Origin: Paenibacillus tyrphae
GTDB lineage: Bacteria; Bacillota; Bacilli; Paenibacillales; NBRC-103111
NCBI RefSeq assembly: GCF_024158745.1
Contig: NZ_JAMZAW010000005.1
Location: 186,001 to 250,000, forward strand
Reading direction: 5' to 3'
DNA length: 64,000 bases
Made by a program: the position numbers and the translations under genes. Shown piece after piece: positions 33,968 to 42,899 of the stretch. Below the pieces are notes generated by a model that was not told the origin of the DNA, ran no database searches, and saw only the letters and a program-made list of their open reading frames with translations. Numbering within the stretch: the stretch's first letter is position 1; each line of letters opens with the position of its first letter.

Positions 33968-34323
33968 AACTTCTCAAAGGTCGGGATCACCGGGGGATAG
34001 ATGATAAACTCCTCCAGCCCGGCCTTTTCCAATTGCTGAATAAGATACTCGTCCGGCGTGCCTTCGACGCCGGCATAGCCGCGCCTCGTATAAATTTGTT
34101 CGGCATCCGGAAACGTATCCCGAAGGATGGCGCGTATTTTTTTGCCCGAGGGGTCATTATCCGTAAACAGGTACACATCGTGCGTCCCGATCTTCTTCTT
34201 CAACTCTTCCAAACGATCCGTATTCAGCGATCCGAAGGTACAAACGATGATGATGTCCTCTGTCAGCAAGCGGCGAAGCCTGCTTTTGTCATTTTTTCCT
34301 TCCACAATAATAGCGATAGACAT
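33964..34323 (-). CDS. small TOPRIM-domain protein
   Basis: A 119-residue protein that is almost entirely one TOPRIM domain. The conserved Glu lies in IIVEGKNDKS and the DxD in FTDNDPSG. The C-terminal part is RRGYAGVEGTPDEYLIQQLEKAGL. TOPRIM domains cleave or copy nucleic acid (primases, topoisomerases, RNase M5), but free-standing small versions such as B. subtilis YusF have no established role. ATG 34323 follows GGAGG; the open frame runs 63 codons further without support. Confidence 0.82.
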   Translation of the reverse strand: MSIAIIVEGKNDKSRLRRLLTEDIIIVCTFGSLNTDRLEELKKKIGTHDVYLFTDNDPSGKKIRAILRDTFPDAEQIYTRRGYAGVEGTPDEYLIQQLEKAGLEEFIIYPPVIPTFEKF

Positions 34324-34474
34324 TGACGGCCTCCGTTTCTGCAATGAATTTCTTTCTTGTAGTATATCCCCTTTCGCCGTCCGAACCAATCCCCGCGTGT
34401 ATGTATTTCCCAGGAAATGTCGGAAGCTGGCCGTCGTTACGGTAGAAGAAACGACAGGAGAACGCATTCTTTTG

Positions 34475-34524
34475 AAAACAAAAGGGCCGTTGCCCTTGTC
34501 TGCGAGAGACAAAAGAAACGGCCC
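34475..34524 (-). terminator. terminator of the SLH protein gene
   Basis: GGGCCGTT pairs with AACGGCCC around a 25-nt interior that can form its own TTGTCT/AGACAA stem. A T-rich run follows on the minus strand. Confidence 0.8.
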
Positions 34525-34559
34525 TATTTCATGGAGAGTGGTTCATGATGCGTTAACAA

Positions 34560-36179
34560 TTAGTTGTTGATAAAGCTTGCTTTAGAGAGCAGACGTTTCA
34601 GCATGGTTGCGGATTGTGCGCGAGTCGCCGTATCGCGGGCGCCCAACGTGTCGTCCGTCATGCCGTCGATGATGCCGGCGTCAATCGCAGCGGCGATTTC
34701 GTTCTTCGCCCATACGATTTTGCTTGCGTCTTTGAATTTCGCCAACAGCTGAGTTTGTTTATCAGCCGAGACGTCCGGTTTCGCACCGGCATAGTTCAGA
34801 GCGCGTACGACCATAGCCGCCAGCTCTTCGCGGTTGATCGTAGCGTTCGGACGGAACGTTCCGTCTTCATAGCCGTCAACCAGCTTCGCGTTTGCCGCTG
34901 CGCTTACTACGCTTGCGTACCAATCGCTAGCTGCTACGTCTTTGAACGTGCTGCTGCCGCTGTTCGTATCCAGACCCAGCGCGCGAACAACCAGTGCTGC
35001 GAATTCCGCACGGGTGATATTGCGCTCCGGCTGGAATGTCGTGTCGGTTACCCCGTCAACGACAAGCTTGTTAGCCAGCAGTTTGATGTAGCTTTCAGCC
35101 CAGTGGCCTTTGATGTCGGAGAAGGTCTTATCCAACTCGATTACGGCATAGATGCTGCTGCCGTTGCGTTTCAATGTCGCTTCGCTTTTACCATCCGTCG
35201 AAGAGAAGACAGCAGGCACAAAGCTCAGTTTGCCCGTTGTCGGGTTGTACAGAACGCCTGTCGCTTTGGACGAATCGACAGCTTTGCTCAGCGGAAGAAT
35301 CCGGCTGATGTAGTTGTTGCCAAGGTCCAGCGCAGCGGTTTTCTCGTCTTTGCCAAGACCGACGATATCGAAATCGATAGCATTGCTGGCTACCGTACCG
35401 CCAAGCGCTTTAGCAGCTTTGTCTACGCCGTCCTTTGTTGTATCGTTTGCTTTCGCGATAGTTACTTTCAGCTTCAGCTCATCCGTCGTTACCGACAGCT
35501 TGTTGGCCAAGTCTTGCAGCTTCAACGCGTTGAGCGGAATGATGTAAGCACCGTTGTCGTTAACGATGACCAGTACCTTTTTGGAATCCGTTACGTAATC
35601 GACAAGTGCTTTAGCCGGAATCAGAGCGATGTCGCCGCTCAGCTTCAACGTCACTTTGTCGTTGTTTTTGAACGAATTTTTCAGTTGGTCGGCATCGACA
35701 GAACCGTTGGAGCTTACGTTGATAATTTCCGAACCCCAGATTCCACCGCCGCCACCACCGCCGTAGCAGCAAGTGCTACCGCCGCCGGGATTAGTGCCGT
35801 TGTTACGGTATACGGATTGGTAAACGGAGTCGGTAATCGTTTTGCCGTCAACTGACGTACCGAATGGTCCTTGTACACGAACATAATCATAGGTGTTGCT
35901 CGTTACAGTAAATTTGTAGTTATAAACATTGTTTGTAACATCGTAGTCAACATAAGTGACACTGGAAACGTCAAAACGATTTCCGTTCGGGTCAAACGCG
36001 TATACAGTAGCATTCACGCTGTAAACATCGGAATACACCGTACCGGTTACCGTGTTGTTGCTTTCAAATTTCAAATCTTTGAATCCCGTAGCGGCAAACG
36101 CCAACACGGGAACCAATACAGAAATGATAAGCATCAGTACGGTCACTTGTGCTGTCTTTTTAAGCACAGCAGGTTTCAT
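34560..36179 (-). CDS. secreted protein with three C-terminal SLH domains
   Basis: Cell-surface protein of 539 residues anchored to secondary cell-wall polymer. A Sec signal peptide (MKPAVLKKTAQVTVLMLIISVLVPVLAFA) is followed by a unique region with a glycine run bearing a Cys-Cys pair (GGGSTCCYGGGGGGG). Three SLH repeats then run from TFSDIKGHWAESYIKLLANKLVVDG through ATRAQSATMLKRLL. The start used here (ATG 36179) has AGGAGTGA 7-8 nt upstream. A second in-frame start (ATG 36257, preceded by AAGGAGGTG) would add a basic 26-residue extension. It is a monocistronic gene with a strong terminator. Role: S-layer or surface protein. Confidence 0.9.
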   Translation of the reverse strand: MKPAVLKKTAQVTVLMLIISVLVPVLAFAATGFKDLKFESNNTVTGTVYSDVYSVNATVYAFDPNGNRFDVSSVTYVDYDVTNNVYNYKFTVTSNTYDYVRVQGPFGTSVDGKTITDSVYQSVYRNNGTNPGGGSTCCYGGGGGGGIWGSEIINVSSNGSVDADQLKNSFKNNDKVTLKLSGDIALIPAKALVDYVTDSKKVLVIVNDNGAYIIPLNALKLQDLANKLSVTTDELKLKVTIAKANDTTKDGVDKAAKALGGTVASNAIDFDIVGLGKDEKTAALDLGNNYISRILPLSKAVDSSKATGVLYNPTTGKLSFVPAVFSSTDGKSEATLKRNGSSIYAVIELDKTFSDIKGHWAESYIKLLANKLVVDGVTDTTFQPERNITRAEFAALVVRALGLDTNSGSSTFKDVAASDWYASVVSAAANAKLVDGYEDGTFRPNATINREELAAMVVRALNYAGAKPDVSADKQTQLLAKFKDASKIVWAKNEIAAAIDAGIIDGMTDDTLGARDTATRAQSATMLKRLLSKASFINN

Positions 36180-36256
36180 GCAGGGTTCACTCCTATCTTT
36201 CTTGACGAATAATGGATTATTACTAATGCGTTGAAAAGGTTTCCTGGACAAATGCA

Positions 36257-36269
36257 TTTTCACCTCCTT
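36257..36269 (-). promoter_or_regulatory. second ribosome binding site and in-frame start of the SLH gene
   Basis: AAGGAGGTG directly upstream (5-nt spacer) of ATG 36257, in frame with the SLH protein 26 codons before ATG 36179. Dual in-frame starts are known for the Brevibacillus middle-wall protein gene. Confidence 0.6.
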
Positions 36270-36586
36270 CAGCCAGTCTATTGAATATCATTTAGATGTT
36301 TTCGAATCGGACAGAGCTATTTATGTCCGTCGCGCCAATGGTGAAATCATCCATTACGGCAGCCCTTGAACATTACCCAAATCTGCCCGCAGTGAAACAT
36401 CTCGGCATCTTAAACGGCGGAGAGTGAGATAAAGTTGCGTTCTGAACCGTTTATCACAACTTTTGGACTATTAATTTATGACTAAATTCCTATAAAATAC
36501 CGAATTGGGAATATCGAGACGATTCTCATTCCATCTGGAAAAGCAAAAAACCGCGGCCCAAATCTCCTCATACCCCCAAGTTCGTG
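36270..36586 (-). other. long leader/promoter region of the SLH gene
   Basis: About 320 nt without a gene. On the minus strand it is AT-rich near 36470-36500 and has a CGGGCAG/CTGCCG stem around 36360-36390. It probably holds the SLH promoter and a long structured leader, but no single promoter stands out. Confidence 0.35.
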
Positions 36587-37750
36587 TCAAACTCGCACGG
36601 GAGCGGCAAACGAACGGGACGGCAGCAAAGAGAGCGCAAGCATAAGGCAGAGAAAAGCGAGGAAATACGGCGATACTTGTGTCCGTGTATGCCCGGCCAC
36701 AATCGGGCCGATAAAGGCGCCGATCGAGTACGAAACCGACAGAATCGAGAAGACGCGTCCGTAACGGTCCGCGCGCGTCAGGGCTGCAAGCAGCGATGCG
36801 ATGGCCGGAAAAATGACACCCTTGGTCATCCCGATCAGAAACAGCGAAGCATAGAGAGGCAGCGGCCAATGAACGGACATCCCGAAAAAAATGAACGCCA
36901 GCGCAAGGCAGCCGAACAACATTCGGTAAAAAGGGAAAATTCGGTTCAAAAACAGTAAACTAAGCGTCACCAGCGACCCCATGGAAATGACGGAAAAGAA
37001 CACGCCGGAGGTCATGATCGAGCCGCTTGCCTCCTTCATCAACGGAAGCTCGAAAAACAAAATGCCTTGGGAGCAGGACAGCGCAAGAGGAATAACGAAG
37101 AAAAGCCAAGGAACGTTCTCCTGGCCGGAGACCGGTAAATTATCTTGGGAAGCAGGAGGAAGGGCTTGTTCCCCGGCAATCGCCGCATTGGTTGGGCGCT
37201 CGCTTCGCTGTTCCTTTACCCCGATCCAAGCGAGTAGGCCTGTAAGGATGAGGCCCCATCCTAGAAACGTAAACGATTTGGCAAAGCCAAGCTGCGAGAC
37301 CAGGTAGGCGCCGGCCGCCGGACTGAGCACGGAAGCGATGGTATGCACCATGCCGTTGCCGGCCATCAGCTTGCTTTGTTGAATTTGGTTTTTGGCGATT
37401 TTGGCGAGCAAGGACAAGCAGGCCGGCGATAGAAATGCCAGGACGAAGCCGCTGATCGAACGGATGACGAGTAGTCCCCACGGATCGCTGACACGGGATT
37501 GAATTAAGAGCACGATTCCTGCTACAATCAGGCTGAACACAATGAAGCCCTTGCTTCCATAACGGTCGACGCCGTAGCCTGCGATCAGGTTTCCGGGCAA
37601 GTGCGTGATCGAATAGACCCCGAGAATAAGCCCGATGAACGAAGGCGTCGCCCCTAGCGACACGGCAAACGGAGTCAGAATCGGGTACTGGGCATGCAGG
37701 TCGAAAATGGCGACGAACATGAACAGATAGAGCCATACGGCGGTTTTCAT
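36587..37750 (-). CDS. MFS transporter
   Basis: Twelve-segment major facilitator of 387 residues, probably a drug or metabolite exporter (arabinose-efflux-like). It has LGVYSITHLPGNLIAGYGVDRYG in the loop 2-3 region and SGFVLAFLSPACLSLLAKIAKN in TM4-TM5. ATG 37750 follows GAGGTGA; an in-frame GTG/ATG six codons upstream is less well placed. It is a single gene on the minus strand, with no substrate clue in the context. Confidence 0.87.
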   Translation of the reverse strand: MKTAVWLYLFMFVAIFDLHAQYPILTPFAVSLGATPSFIGLILGVYSITHLPGNLIAGYGVDRYGSKGFIVFSLIVAGIVLLIQSRVSDPWGLLVIRSISGFVLAFLSPACLSLLAKIAKNQIQQSKLMAGNGMVHTIASVLSPAAGAYLVSQLGFAKSFTFLGWGLILTGLLAWIGVKEQRSERPTNAAIAGEQALPPASQDNLPVSGQENVPWLFFVIPLALSCSQGILFFELPLMKEASGSIMTSGVFFSVISMGSLVTLSLLFLNRIFPFYRMLFGCLALAFIFFGMSVHWPLPLYASLFLIGMTKGVIFPAIASLLAALTRADRYGRVFSILSVSYSIGAFIGPIVAGHTRTQVSPYFLAFLCLMLALSLLPSRSFAAPVRV

Positions 37751-37905
37751 GAAATCACCTCTTTCCATAATGGGGTTCGTCCGTCTACCGCTACTCTATA
37801 CGTTTACGTCTGCCGGCAAAGGGATAGTACAAGTATTTTGCAACGTGCCGGATCGTTTAGCGTATATGAAACGTGGGTTCCGGCGGACAAAAGGAGGGAT
37901 GCCGG

Positions 37906-38061
37906 ATGGACATGTTTATCCGAATCGTGCTGGTAGCCGTCTTGGTACTGGCGCTGTGGAGGCTGTTTGGATCATTGCGACGAACCAGGCGAAGAGAGAA
38001 TAAAGGGGAGGAAATCCAGCGCAAGCTCGCCGAGCTCCGCAAAAAAAGAGATGAAGAGTGA
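37906..38061 (+). CDS. small single-TM membrane protein
   Basis: A 51-residue protein with one TM helix (MFIRIVLVAVLVLALWRLFG) and a highly charged C-terminal tail (RRTRRRENKGEEIQRKLAELRKKRDEE) that looks like a short coiled helix. GGAGGG precedes the ATG by 7 nt. It is the first of three same-strand membrane-protein genes. It is not recognised by family but is probably real, given the ribosome site and composition. Confidence 0.65.
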   Translation: MDMFIRIVLVAVLVLALWRLFGSLRRTRRRENKGEEIQRKLAELRKKRDEE

Positions 38062-38145
38062 CTCGGGGCTGGTGTATGATAAGGGCGCGGAGAACTACCG
38101 TAAGGGATTTACATAAGCGATGGAAGAAGGACTTTTAGGGGAGCG

Positions 38146-38586
38146 ATGGAAGTGGATTTCGTAACGGCTTTTTTATCCGAGCGGTGGTATGTGCTCGTCG
38201 GGGCGCTGATTGTGCTGTTTCTCGTTATCAAAGTGGTGAAAACCGTCATCAAGTGGGTTCTTGTGCTCGCGATACTGGCAGGGCTCTTCTGGTATGGCGC
38301 AAGCTACAAGGATCAGCTCTTGGAACTGGGCACGACGGTGGGAGCGAAAGTTGCCGCCGAAGCTAAAAATCAAGCGGTCAAAGCGATTACCGACGAAGTG
38401 AAAGAAGCAAAATACAGCCAGAATGCCGACGGCTCGTATACCGTAAGCACCAAAAGCGTGAAGCTGGAAGGCAGACCCGGCTCTAGCGATGTGCAGGTTA
38501 CCTTTATGAACCAAACGTTCACGATGAAGCTGGACGATGTCTTGAAAGGATTTATTGATCAAGCGAAGAAAAACGCCGGCCAATAA
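38146..38586 (+). CDS. membrane protein of unknown function
   Basis: A 146-residue protein with two closely spaced hydrophobic segments near the N-terminus (YVLVGALIVLFLVIKVVK and VLVLAILAGLFWYG) and a soluble charged domain (about 60-146). GGGGAG precedes the ATG. It lies 42 nt before the transglutaminase-like gene, so they are probably co-transcribed. Not recognised. Confidence 0.72.
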   Translation: MEVDFVTAFLSERWYVLVGALIVLFLVIKVVKTVIKWVLVLAILAGLFWYGASYKDQLLELGTTVGAKVAAEAKNQAVKAITDEVKEAKYSQNADGSYTVSTKSVKLEGRPGSSDVQVTFMNQTFTMKLDDVLKGFIDQAKKNAGQ

Positions 38587-38627
38587 GTCTTCGGGACGCA
38601 TCGCGATAGGAAAGGAGGGGGACGCTG

Positions 38628-39788
38628 GTGAACGAACTGCAGAAGCTGGTGCAAATCAACTTGATTACCGTGCTTATCGCCGTATTGTTTGTAGTATCGA
38701 TTGTACAGGGCTTGCTTCGTGGGGCGTCCTCCTCGGCGAAGCATCTTGCGCTCATGGTAACGGAAGGGGCAGTTACGCTGCTCAGCTTATTTCTCGCTTG
38801 GGAGATGACTTCATGGCTGTCGCCCAAGCTGCAGGCGTGGCTTATAGGGCTTGGGCTAACGATCCCGTCCGAGGAGCTCGGCTTTTGGAAGCAGCTGTAT
38901 TACACCGCTGCAACGGCTCTGCGTGATTTTTCTCTGCTGCGGTTCAGCGTCCTGTTTGTTTTGGGATACGGCTTGATCAAGCAGTTGGTTTACCGCATTA
39001 TCGACCCGCTGGTAGACGATTGGCTGGCGGAACGGACGAATGCGGACTCCGCTAGCGGGGGGCGAGTCGCCTCTCCCTCCCTGCTCAGCAGTCTGATCGG
39101 CGGCGTCATCGGCTCGGTGACCGGGTTTGGCCGGGGAATGATTATGATTGCCGTGCTGTTTATCGTCACGACGCTGTTCCCGCAGACGCCGGTGGCCGCT
39201 TATATTCAGGATTCGTCTCTTTTTCAAAAAGGGGCGACGGAAGTGATCCGCCCGATGACGGGCGACTTTTTCGCTAATCAGCTCCCCGTTTTCACGCGGG
39301 CCGTGGAACAGGAGTTCGGCAACATTTTACAGCGGAAATACGAGGTCGTGGATGCCCGCATTCCCCAGGATGTCGCGGAAGCGGCCAAGCAGGTGACGGC
39401 CAAAGGCCAGACCGACGAAGAGAAAGCTAAGCTGCTGTACCGCTGGGTCGGCACGCGTATCAAGTACGACTGGGACAAAGTGAAGGCGTACGAGGAGCAG
39501 CGTATTTGGAGAGAGCAGACGCCGGAGGATACGTTTAATACGAAGAAGGGCGTGTGCATCGACTTTTCCAGGTTGTACGCGGTCATGGCGAGATCGGTCG
39601 GACTGGACGTCAAGGTTGTGACCGGACTCGGCTACGACGGGCGGGGCGGTTACGGCCCTCACGCTTGGAACGAAGTGTACCTGGGGGAGAAAAGAGAGTG
39701 GGTGCCGCTCGATTCCACCTGGGTGGCCAGCGGAGGCAACTGGTTCAATCCGCCCCGTTTTCAGGACACGCATATTAAAGATACGTAA
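38628..39788 (+). CDS. membrane protein with transglutaminase-like domain
   Basis: A 386-residue protein. The N-terminal half has about four TM segments in a CvpA-like arrangement (LITVLIAVLFVVSIVQGLLRGASSS first). The C-terminal half (about 265-386) is a transglutaminase/protease-like core with the triad C310 (KKGVCIDFSRL), H345 (YGPHAWNEVYL) and D362 (PLDSTW). GTG start with AAAGGAGGGGG upstream. The domain may cross-link or cleave proteins or cell-wall peptides at the outer face of the membrane. It is the third gene of the small-membrane-protein unit. Confidence 0.87.
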   Translation: MNELQKLVQINLITVLIAVLFVVSIVQGLLRGASSSAKHLALMVTEGAVTLLSLFLAWEMTSWLSPKLQAWLIGLGLTIPSEELGFWKQLYYTAATALRDFSLLRFSVLFVLGYGLIKQLVYRIIDPLVDDWLAERTNADSASGGRVASPSLLSSLIGGVIGSVTGFGRGMIMIAVLFIVTTLFPQTPVAAYIQDSSLFQKGATEVIRPMTGDFFANQLPVFTRAVEQEFGNILQRKYEVVDARIPQDVAEAAKQVTAKGQTDEEKAKLLYRWVGTRIKYDWDKVKAYEEQRIWREQTPEDTFNTKKGVCIDFSRLYAVMARSVGLDVKVVTGLGYDGRGGYGPHAWNEVYLGEKREWVPLDSTWVASGGNWFNPPRFQDTHIKDT

Positions 39789-39911
39789 TAACGGAAGCCG
39801 GACGGCCGCCACAAGCGACGAACCGGTTTTTTCCTTTTCCGTGCGTTTCTATAAATTCCTCGAATATGATACACTTGTGAAGATATAAGTTTGAAAAAGG
39901 TGGGTTTATCG

Positions 39912-40634
39912 TTGCTGCGCAAACCGTTAACGCAATATAAAGCGATATTTTTCGATGTCGGCGATACGCTGATGACGATTCCGGCGGCCCGGGTCATCAT
40001 GCAGCAATTTTTGGCGAGCCGGTCTTTTCATCGGGGACAGGAGCAAATCGGGGAACTTTTTACCGAAGCTTTTCGTTTATTTTATTATGGGAAGCAGCTT
40101 GACCCGTTCGAAGCCTGTACGCCGGAATCGGACCGGGCTTTCTGGATGAAGCTGTACGATTATATCCTTAAAAAACTGGGTGTCGAAGAGGAAAAGTGGA
40201 CGGAAGAGCAGATTCACATTTGCTGCCACGAGCTCTACGACTTATTCACGGCCCCGCAGCAGTATGCGCTGTTCGAAGATGTGGAGGAAAGCCTCCTGGC
40301 CTTCAAGGGGAAAGGGCTGCGGCTCGGCATCATTTCCAACTTTGCGCCGACCTTGCGTTCGATTTTGGAATACAAGGGCATCCTGCATCACTTCGATCCG
40401 GTTATCGTCTCGACGGAGGTCGGTTTGGAGAAGCCGGACCCGGCGATTTTCCGTCTGGCGCTGGAACGCGCCAAGCTGGAGCCGGAGGACGTGCTGTATA
40501 TCGGGGATCACGAGCGCAACGACATTTGGGCCCCTGCTCAAGCCGGCATTGATGCCGTCAAGATCAAACGATACGATTATCATACCGGGGACGGCATTCT
40601 TTCCCTGCGCGAGCTGCTGCAGGACGTGAAATAG
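39912..40634 (+). CDS. HAD-superfamily hydrolase
   Basis: HAD hydrolase of 240 residues, similar in layout to the one at 10691-11404. Motif I FFDVGDTLMT, motif II IISNFAPT, motif III VGLEKPDPAIF and motif IV YIGDHERNDI are present; the second motif I Asp is again Gly. TTG 39912 is preferred over TTG 39891 because AAGGTGG lies 8 nt upstream. It precedes the penicillin-binding protein gene by about 40 nt. Likely a small-metabolite phosphatase. Confidence 0.83.
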   Translation: MLRKPLTQYKAIFFDVGDTLMTIPAARVIMQQFLASRSFHRGQEQIGELFTEAFRLFYYGKQLDPFEACTPESDRAFWMKLYDYILKKLGVEEEKWTEEQIHICCHELYDLFTAPQQYALFEDVEESLLAFKGKGLRLGIISNFAPTLRSILEYKGILHHFDPVIVSTEVGLEKPDPAIFRLALERAKLEPEDVLYIGDHERNDIWAPAQAGIDAVKIKRYDYHTGDGILSLRELLQDVK

Positions 40635-40675
40635 CATATGGGAATCATTTTTGGAAGGAAGGAGCCGCAAGCAAG

Positions 40676-42745
40676 ATGAAGAAACCTATCGGCATGGACG
40701 ACTCGAGCAAGCAGGACGGAAGCCAGCGCCGTCATTTTACGACCCGGATCAACCTGTTCTTTTTCTTTACGTTTTTCCTGTTTTCCGTACTTATCGTACG
40801 GCTGGCGATGCTGCAATTTGTCGAAGGCAAAGAGCTGTCTGCGGAAAAGGACAAAATCAACAACGCCGATACGCCGATCCCGCCGATTCGCGGCAATATT
40901 TTCGACCGCAAAGGCGCTCCGATCGCCTACACGACGTCGGCGCAGTCGCTCTACTTCCGCATCGAGCAGGACCAGCCCAAGGATCAAGTGGTCGCGTTGG
41001 CCAAGCGCTTGGCGGAAATCTTCGCGCAGTACGGCAACAAGGACGTGAAGCAGCCGACCGCAGAGGAAATCATCAAGGAAATGGATGTCGGCTTCGATTT
41101 GAACCAGCAGGAAACAGCCAAAAAGCCGAGCTATTACTCGGTGCCGAGGCGGATCAAGACCGATTTGACGCAGGCGGAAATGGCGTTTATTTTGGAGCAC
41201 CGCGACGAGCTGAAGTGGATCGAGATCATGGAGGAGAGCCTTCGCACATACGACCGCGAGAACACGATTGCAGTGCAGCTTGTCGGGTACATGCGGCCGT
41301 TCTCGACGGCGAGAGAAGCGAAGAACGGGCTCGAATTTTATAAGGACAAAACGAAAACGGAAGGCTATTTGGACCGGGAATACGTCGGCTATGATGGGAT
41401 AGAGCTGATGTATCAGGAAGAGCTCCGCGGCAAAAACGGCGTGAAGTCGTATCCGGTCAACGCCTTGCAGAAAATTATCGGCAGCGCGGAAGCGCCCCCG
41501 GTTATCCCGCCGGAGAAGGGGAACAACCTGTTCCTGACCATCGACAAGAACGTCCAGCTTGCTACCGAGAAGGCGGTCATGGACCATCTGGTGACGCTGA
41601 AAAGTCCGGCCTACCGCTCCAATCCTTACGCGAATAAAGGAGTCAATGCCGTCGCGGGCTATGCCGTGGCGATGGAGGTCGAGACGGGCAAAGTCGTGGC
41701 GATGGCCAGTATGCCGGATTACGATCCGACCTTCTGGAGCAATCCGTTCTCGGATTCCGATTACAAGCAGGTTCAAACGAAAATCAACAACGGCACGATT
41801 ACGACGGCGTACCCGGATTATCCGGAAGACGAACAAAAATACCACCCTACGTCCATCGTGTATATGGGCTCCGTCGTTAAACCGCTCTCGGTGCTGATCG
41901 GGCTCAACGAAGGGCTGTTCACGACCAATACGACTTATAACGATACCGGCGTATTCACGTACGGAAAAGACAACAGTTCCAAGCTGACAAATTCCGGCAG
42001 AGCCTCTTTTGGACCGATCAATGCAACGGAGGCGATCAGACACTCGTCAAACACGTTCATGTCCGCTTTGATCGGCAATGCGCTGTACATGCGCAGCCCT
42101 AACAAAGCCGTAGAAATTTGGGACCAGTATTTGGCCAAATTCGGCTTGGGCGTGCTTACCGGCAGCGGTCTGCCGCGGGAAAGCGCAGGAATCAGTGAGT
42201 ACAAGACGAATACAAAAGAAACTCCGCAATCTCGGATGGTATTCGCCTCCTGGGGACAGAACGAGAAGTACACGACGCTCCAATTGGCGCAGTATACGAC
42301 AACGTTGGCCACCCGGGGCAAGCGGCTTCAACCGCTGCTTGTTGACCGGATCGAGACGTATGACAAAGGACAAGTACTCAAGAAATTCGACCAGGCCATC
42401 GTGCTGGATCAGACCGATTTCCCGAAAGCTTATTGGGATTCTGTGATTAAAGGAATGCTGCAGGTCGGCATTCAAGGCTTTGACGATTTTCCATATACGC
42501 TCGCCAGAAAAACAGGGACATCGACGCAAAGGGTGGCCGGCGGCAAAGAAATCGACAACGCCGTGTTTATCGCCTTCGCGCCTGCGGAAAATCCGAAGCT
42601 TGCCGTCGCCGTCGTCGTCCCGGAGGGCGGATTCGGCTCCTACGGAGCGGCACCGATCGCACGCAAAATGTTCGACGCTTACGATCAATATATCGGGTTG
42701 GACGGAAAACCGAAAGGGCCTCCGACTGAAACCAAAACGCCATAG
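40676..42745 (+). CDS. class B penicillin-binding protein (transpeptidase)
   Basis: Peptidoglycan transpeptidase of 689 residues. It has an N-terminal cytoplasmic tail, one TM (INLFFFFTFFLFSVLIVRLAM), a PBP dimerisation domain (about 65-300) and a transpeptidase domain. Catalytic motifs: SVVK with S399 in YMGSVVKPLSV, SSN in RHSSNTF and KTG in LARKTGTS. Good spacing throughout, so an active enzyme is expected. Length and motif pattern fit the PBP2/PBP3/PbpA-type group. It is followed by a strong terminator. Confidence 0.92.
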   Translation: MKKPIGMDDSSKQDGSQRRHFTTRINLFFFFTFFLFSVLIVRLAMLQFVEGKELSAEKDKINNADTPIPPIRGNIFDRKGAPIAYTTSAQSLYFRIEQDQPKDQVVALAKRLAEIFAQYGNKDVKQPTAEEIIKEMDVGFDLNQQETAKKPSYYSVPRRIKTDLTQAEMAFILEHRDELKWIEIMEESLRTYDRENTIAVQLVGYMRPFSTAREAKNGLEFYKDKTKTEGYLDREYVGYDGIELMYQEELRGKNGVKSYPVNALQKIIGSAEAPPVIPPEKGNNLFLTIDKNVQLATEKAVMDHLVTLKSPAYRSNPYANKGVNAVAGYAVAMEVETGKVVAMASMPDYDPTFWSNPFSDSDYKQVQTKINNGTITTAYPDYPEDEQKYHPTSIVYMGSVVKPLSVLIGLNEGLFTTNTTYNDTGVFTYGKDNSSKLTNSGRASFGPINATEAIRHSSNTFMSALIGNALYMRSPNKAVEIWDQYLAKFGLGVLTGSGLPRESAGISEYKTNTKETPQSRMVFASWGQNEKYTTLQLAQYTTTLATRGKRLQPLLVDRIETYDKGQVLKKFDQAIVLDQTDFPKAYWDSVIKGMLQVGIQGFDDFPYTLARKTGTSTQRVAGGKEIDNAVFIAFAPAENPKLAVAVVVPEGGFGSYGAAPIARKMFDAYDQYIGLDGKPKGPPTETKTP

Positions 42746-42755
42746 CAAAGCACTG

Positions 42756-42789
42756 GAAATCTCCTCGAGCAGAGGGGATTTCTTTTTTT
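42756..42789 (+). terminator. terminator of the penicillin-binding protein gene
   Basis: GAAATCTCCTC pairs with GAGGGGATTTC and is followed by TTTTTTT. Confidence 0.85.
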
Positions 42790-42800
42790 ATAAAAAAAAG

Positions 42801-42830
42801 TTGCACTAGGTCAACATATTTGTGTATTAT
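42801..42830 (+). promoter_or_regulatory. promoter and candidate operator of the metal transporter operon
   Basis: TTGCAC (42801-42806), 18-nt spacer, TATTAT (42825-42830). The -35 lies inside the imperfect palindrome GTTGCACTAGGTCAAC (42800-42815), a place where a DtxR/MntR-type repressor could block transcription. Confidence 0.5.
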
Positions 42831-42899
42831 AAACATATAGTCATTAGGGAAATAAAAATGGGCTAATACAACTTATTTGAAAGATGGGAGAGGGGTACT

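Noticed and set aside
40580-42043. 487-codon open frame on the minus strand
   Set aside because: It is antisense to the penicillin-binding protein, has an Arg/His/Val-rich composition with no family signs, and lacks a ribosome site.
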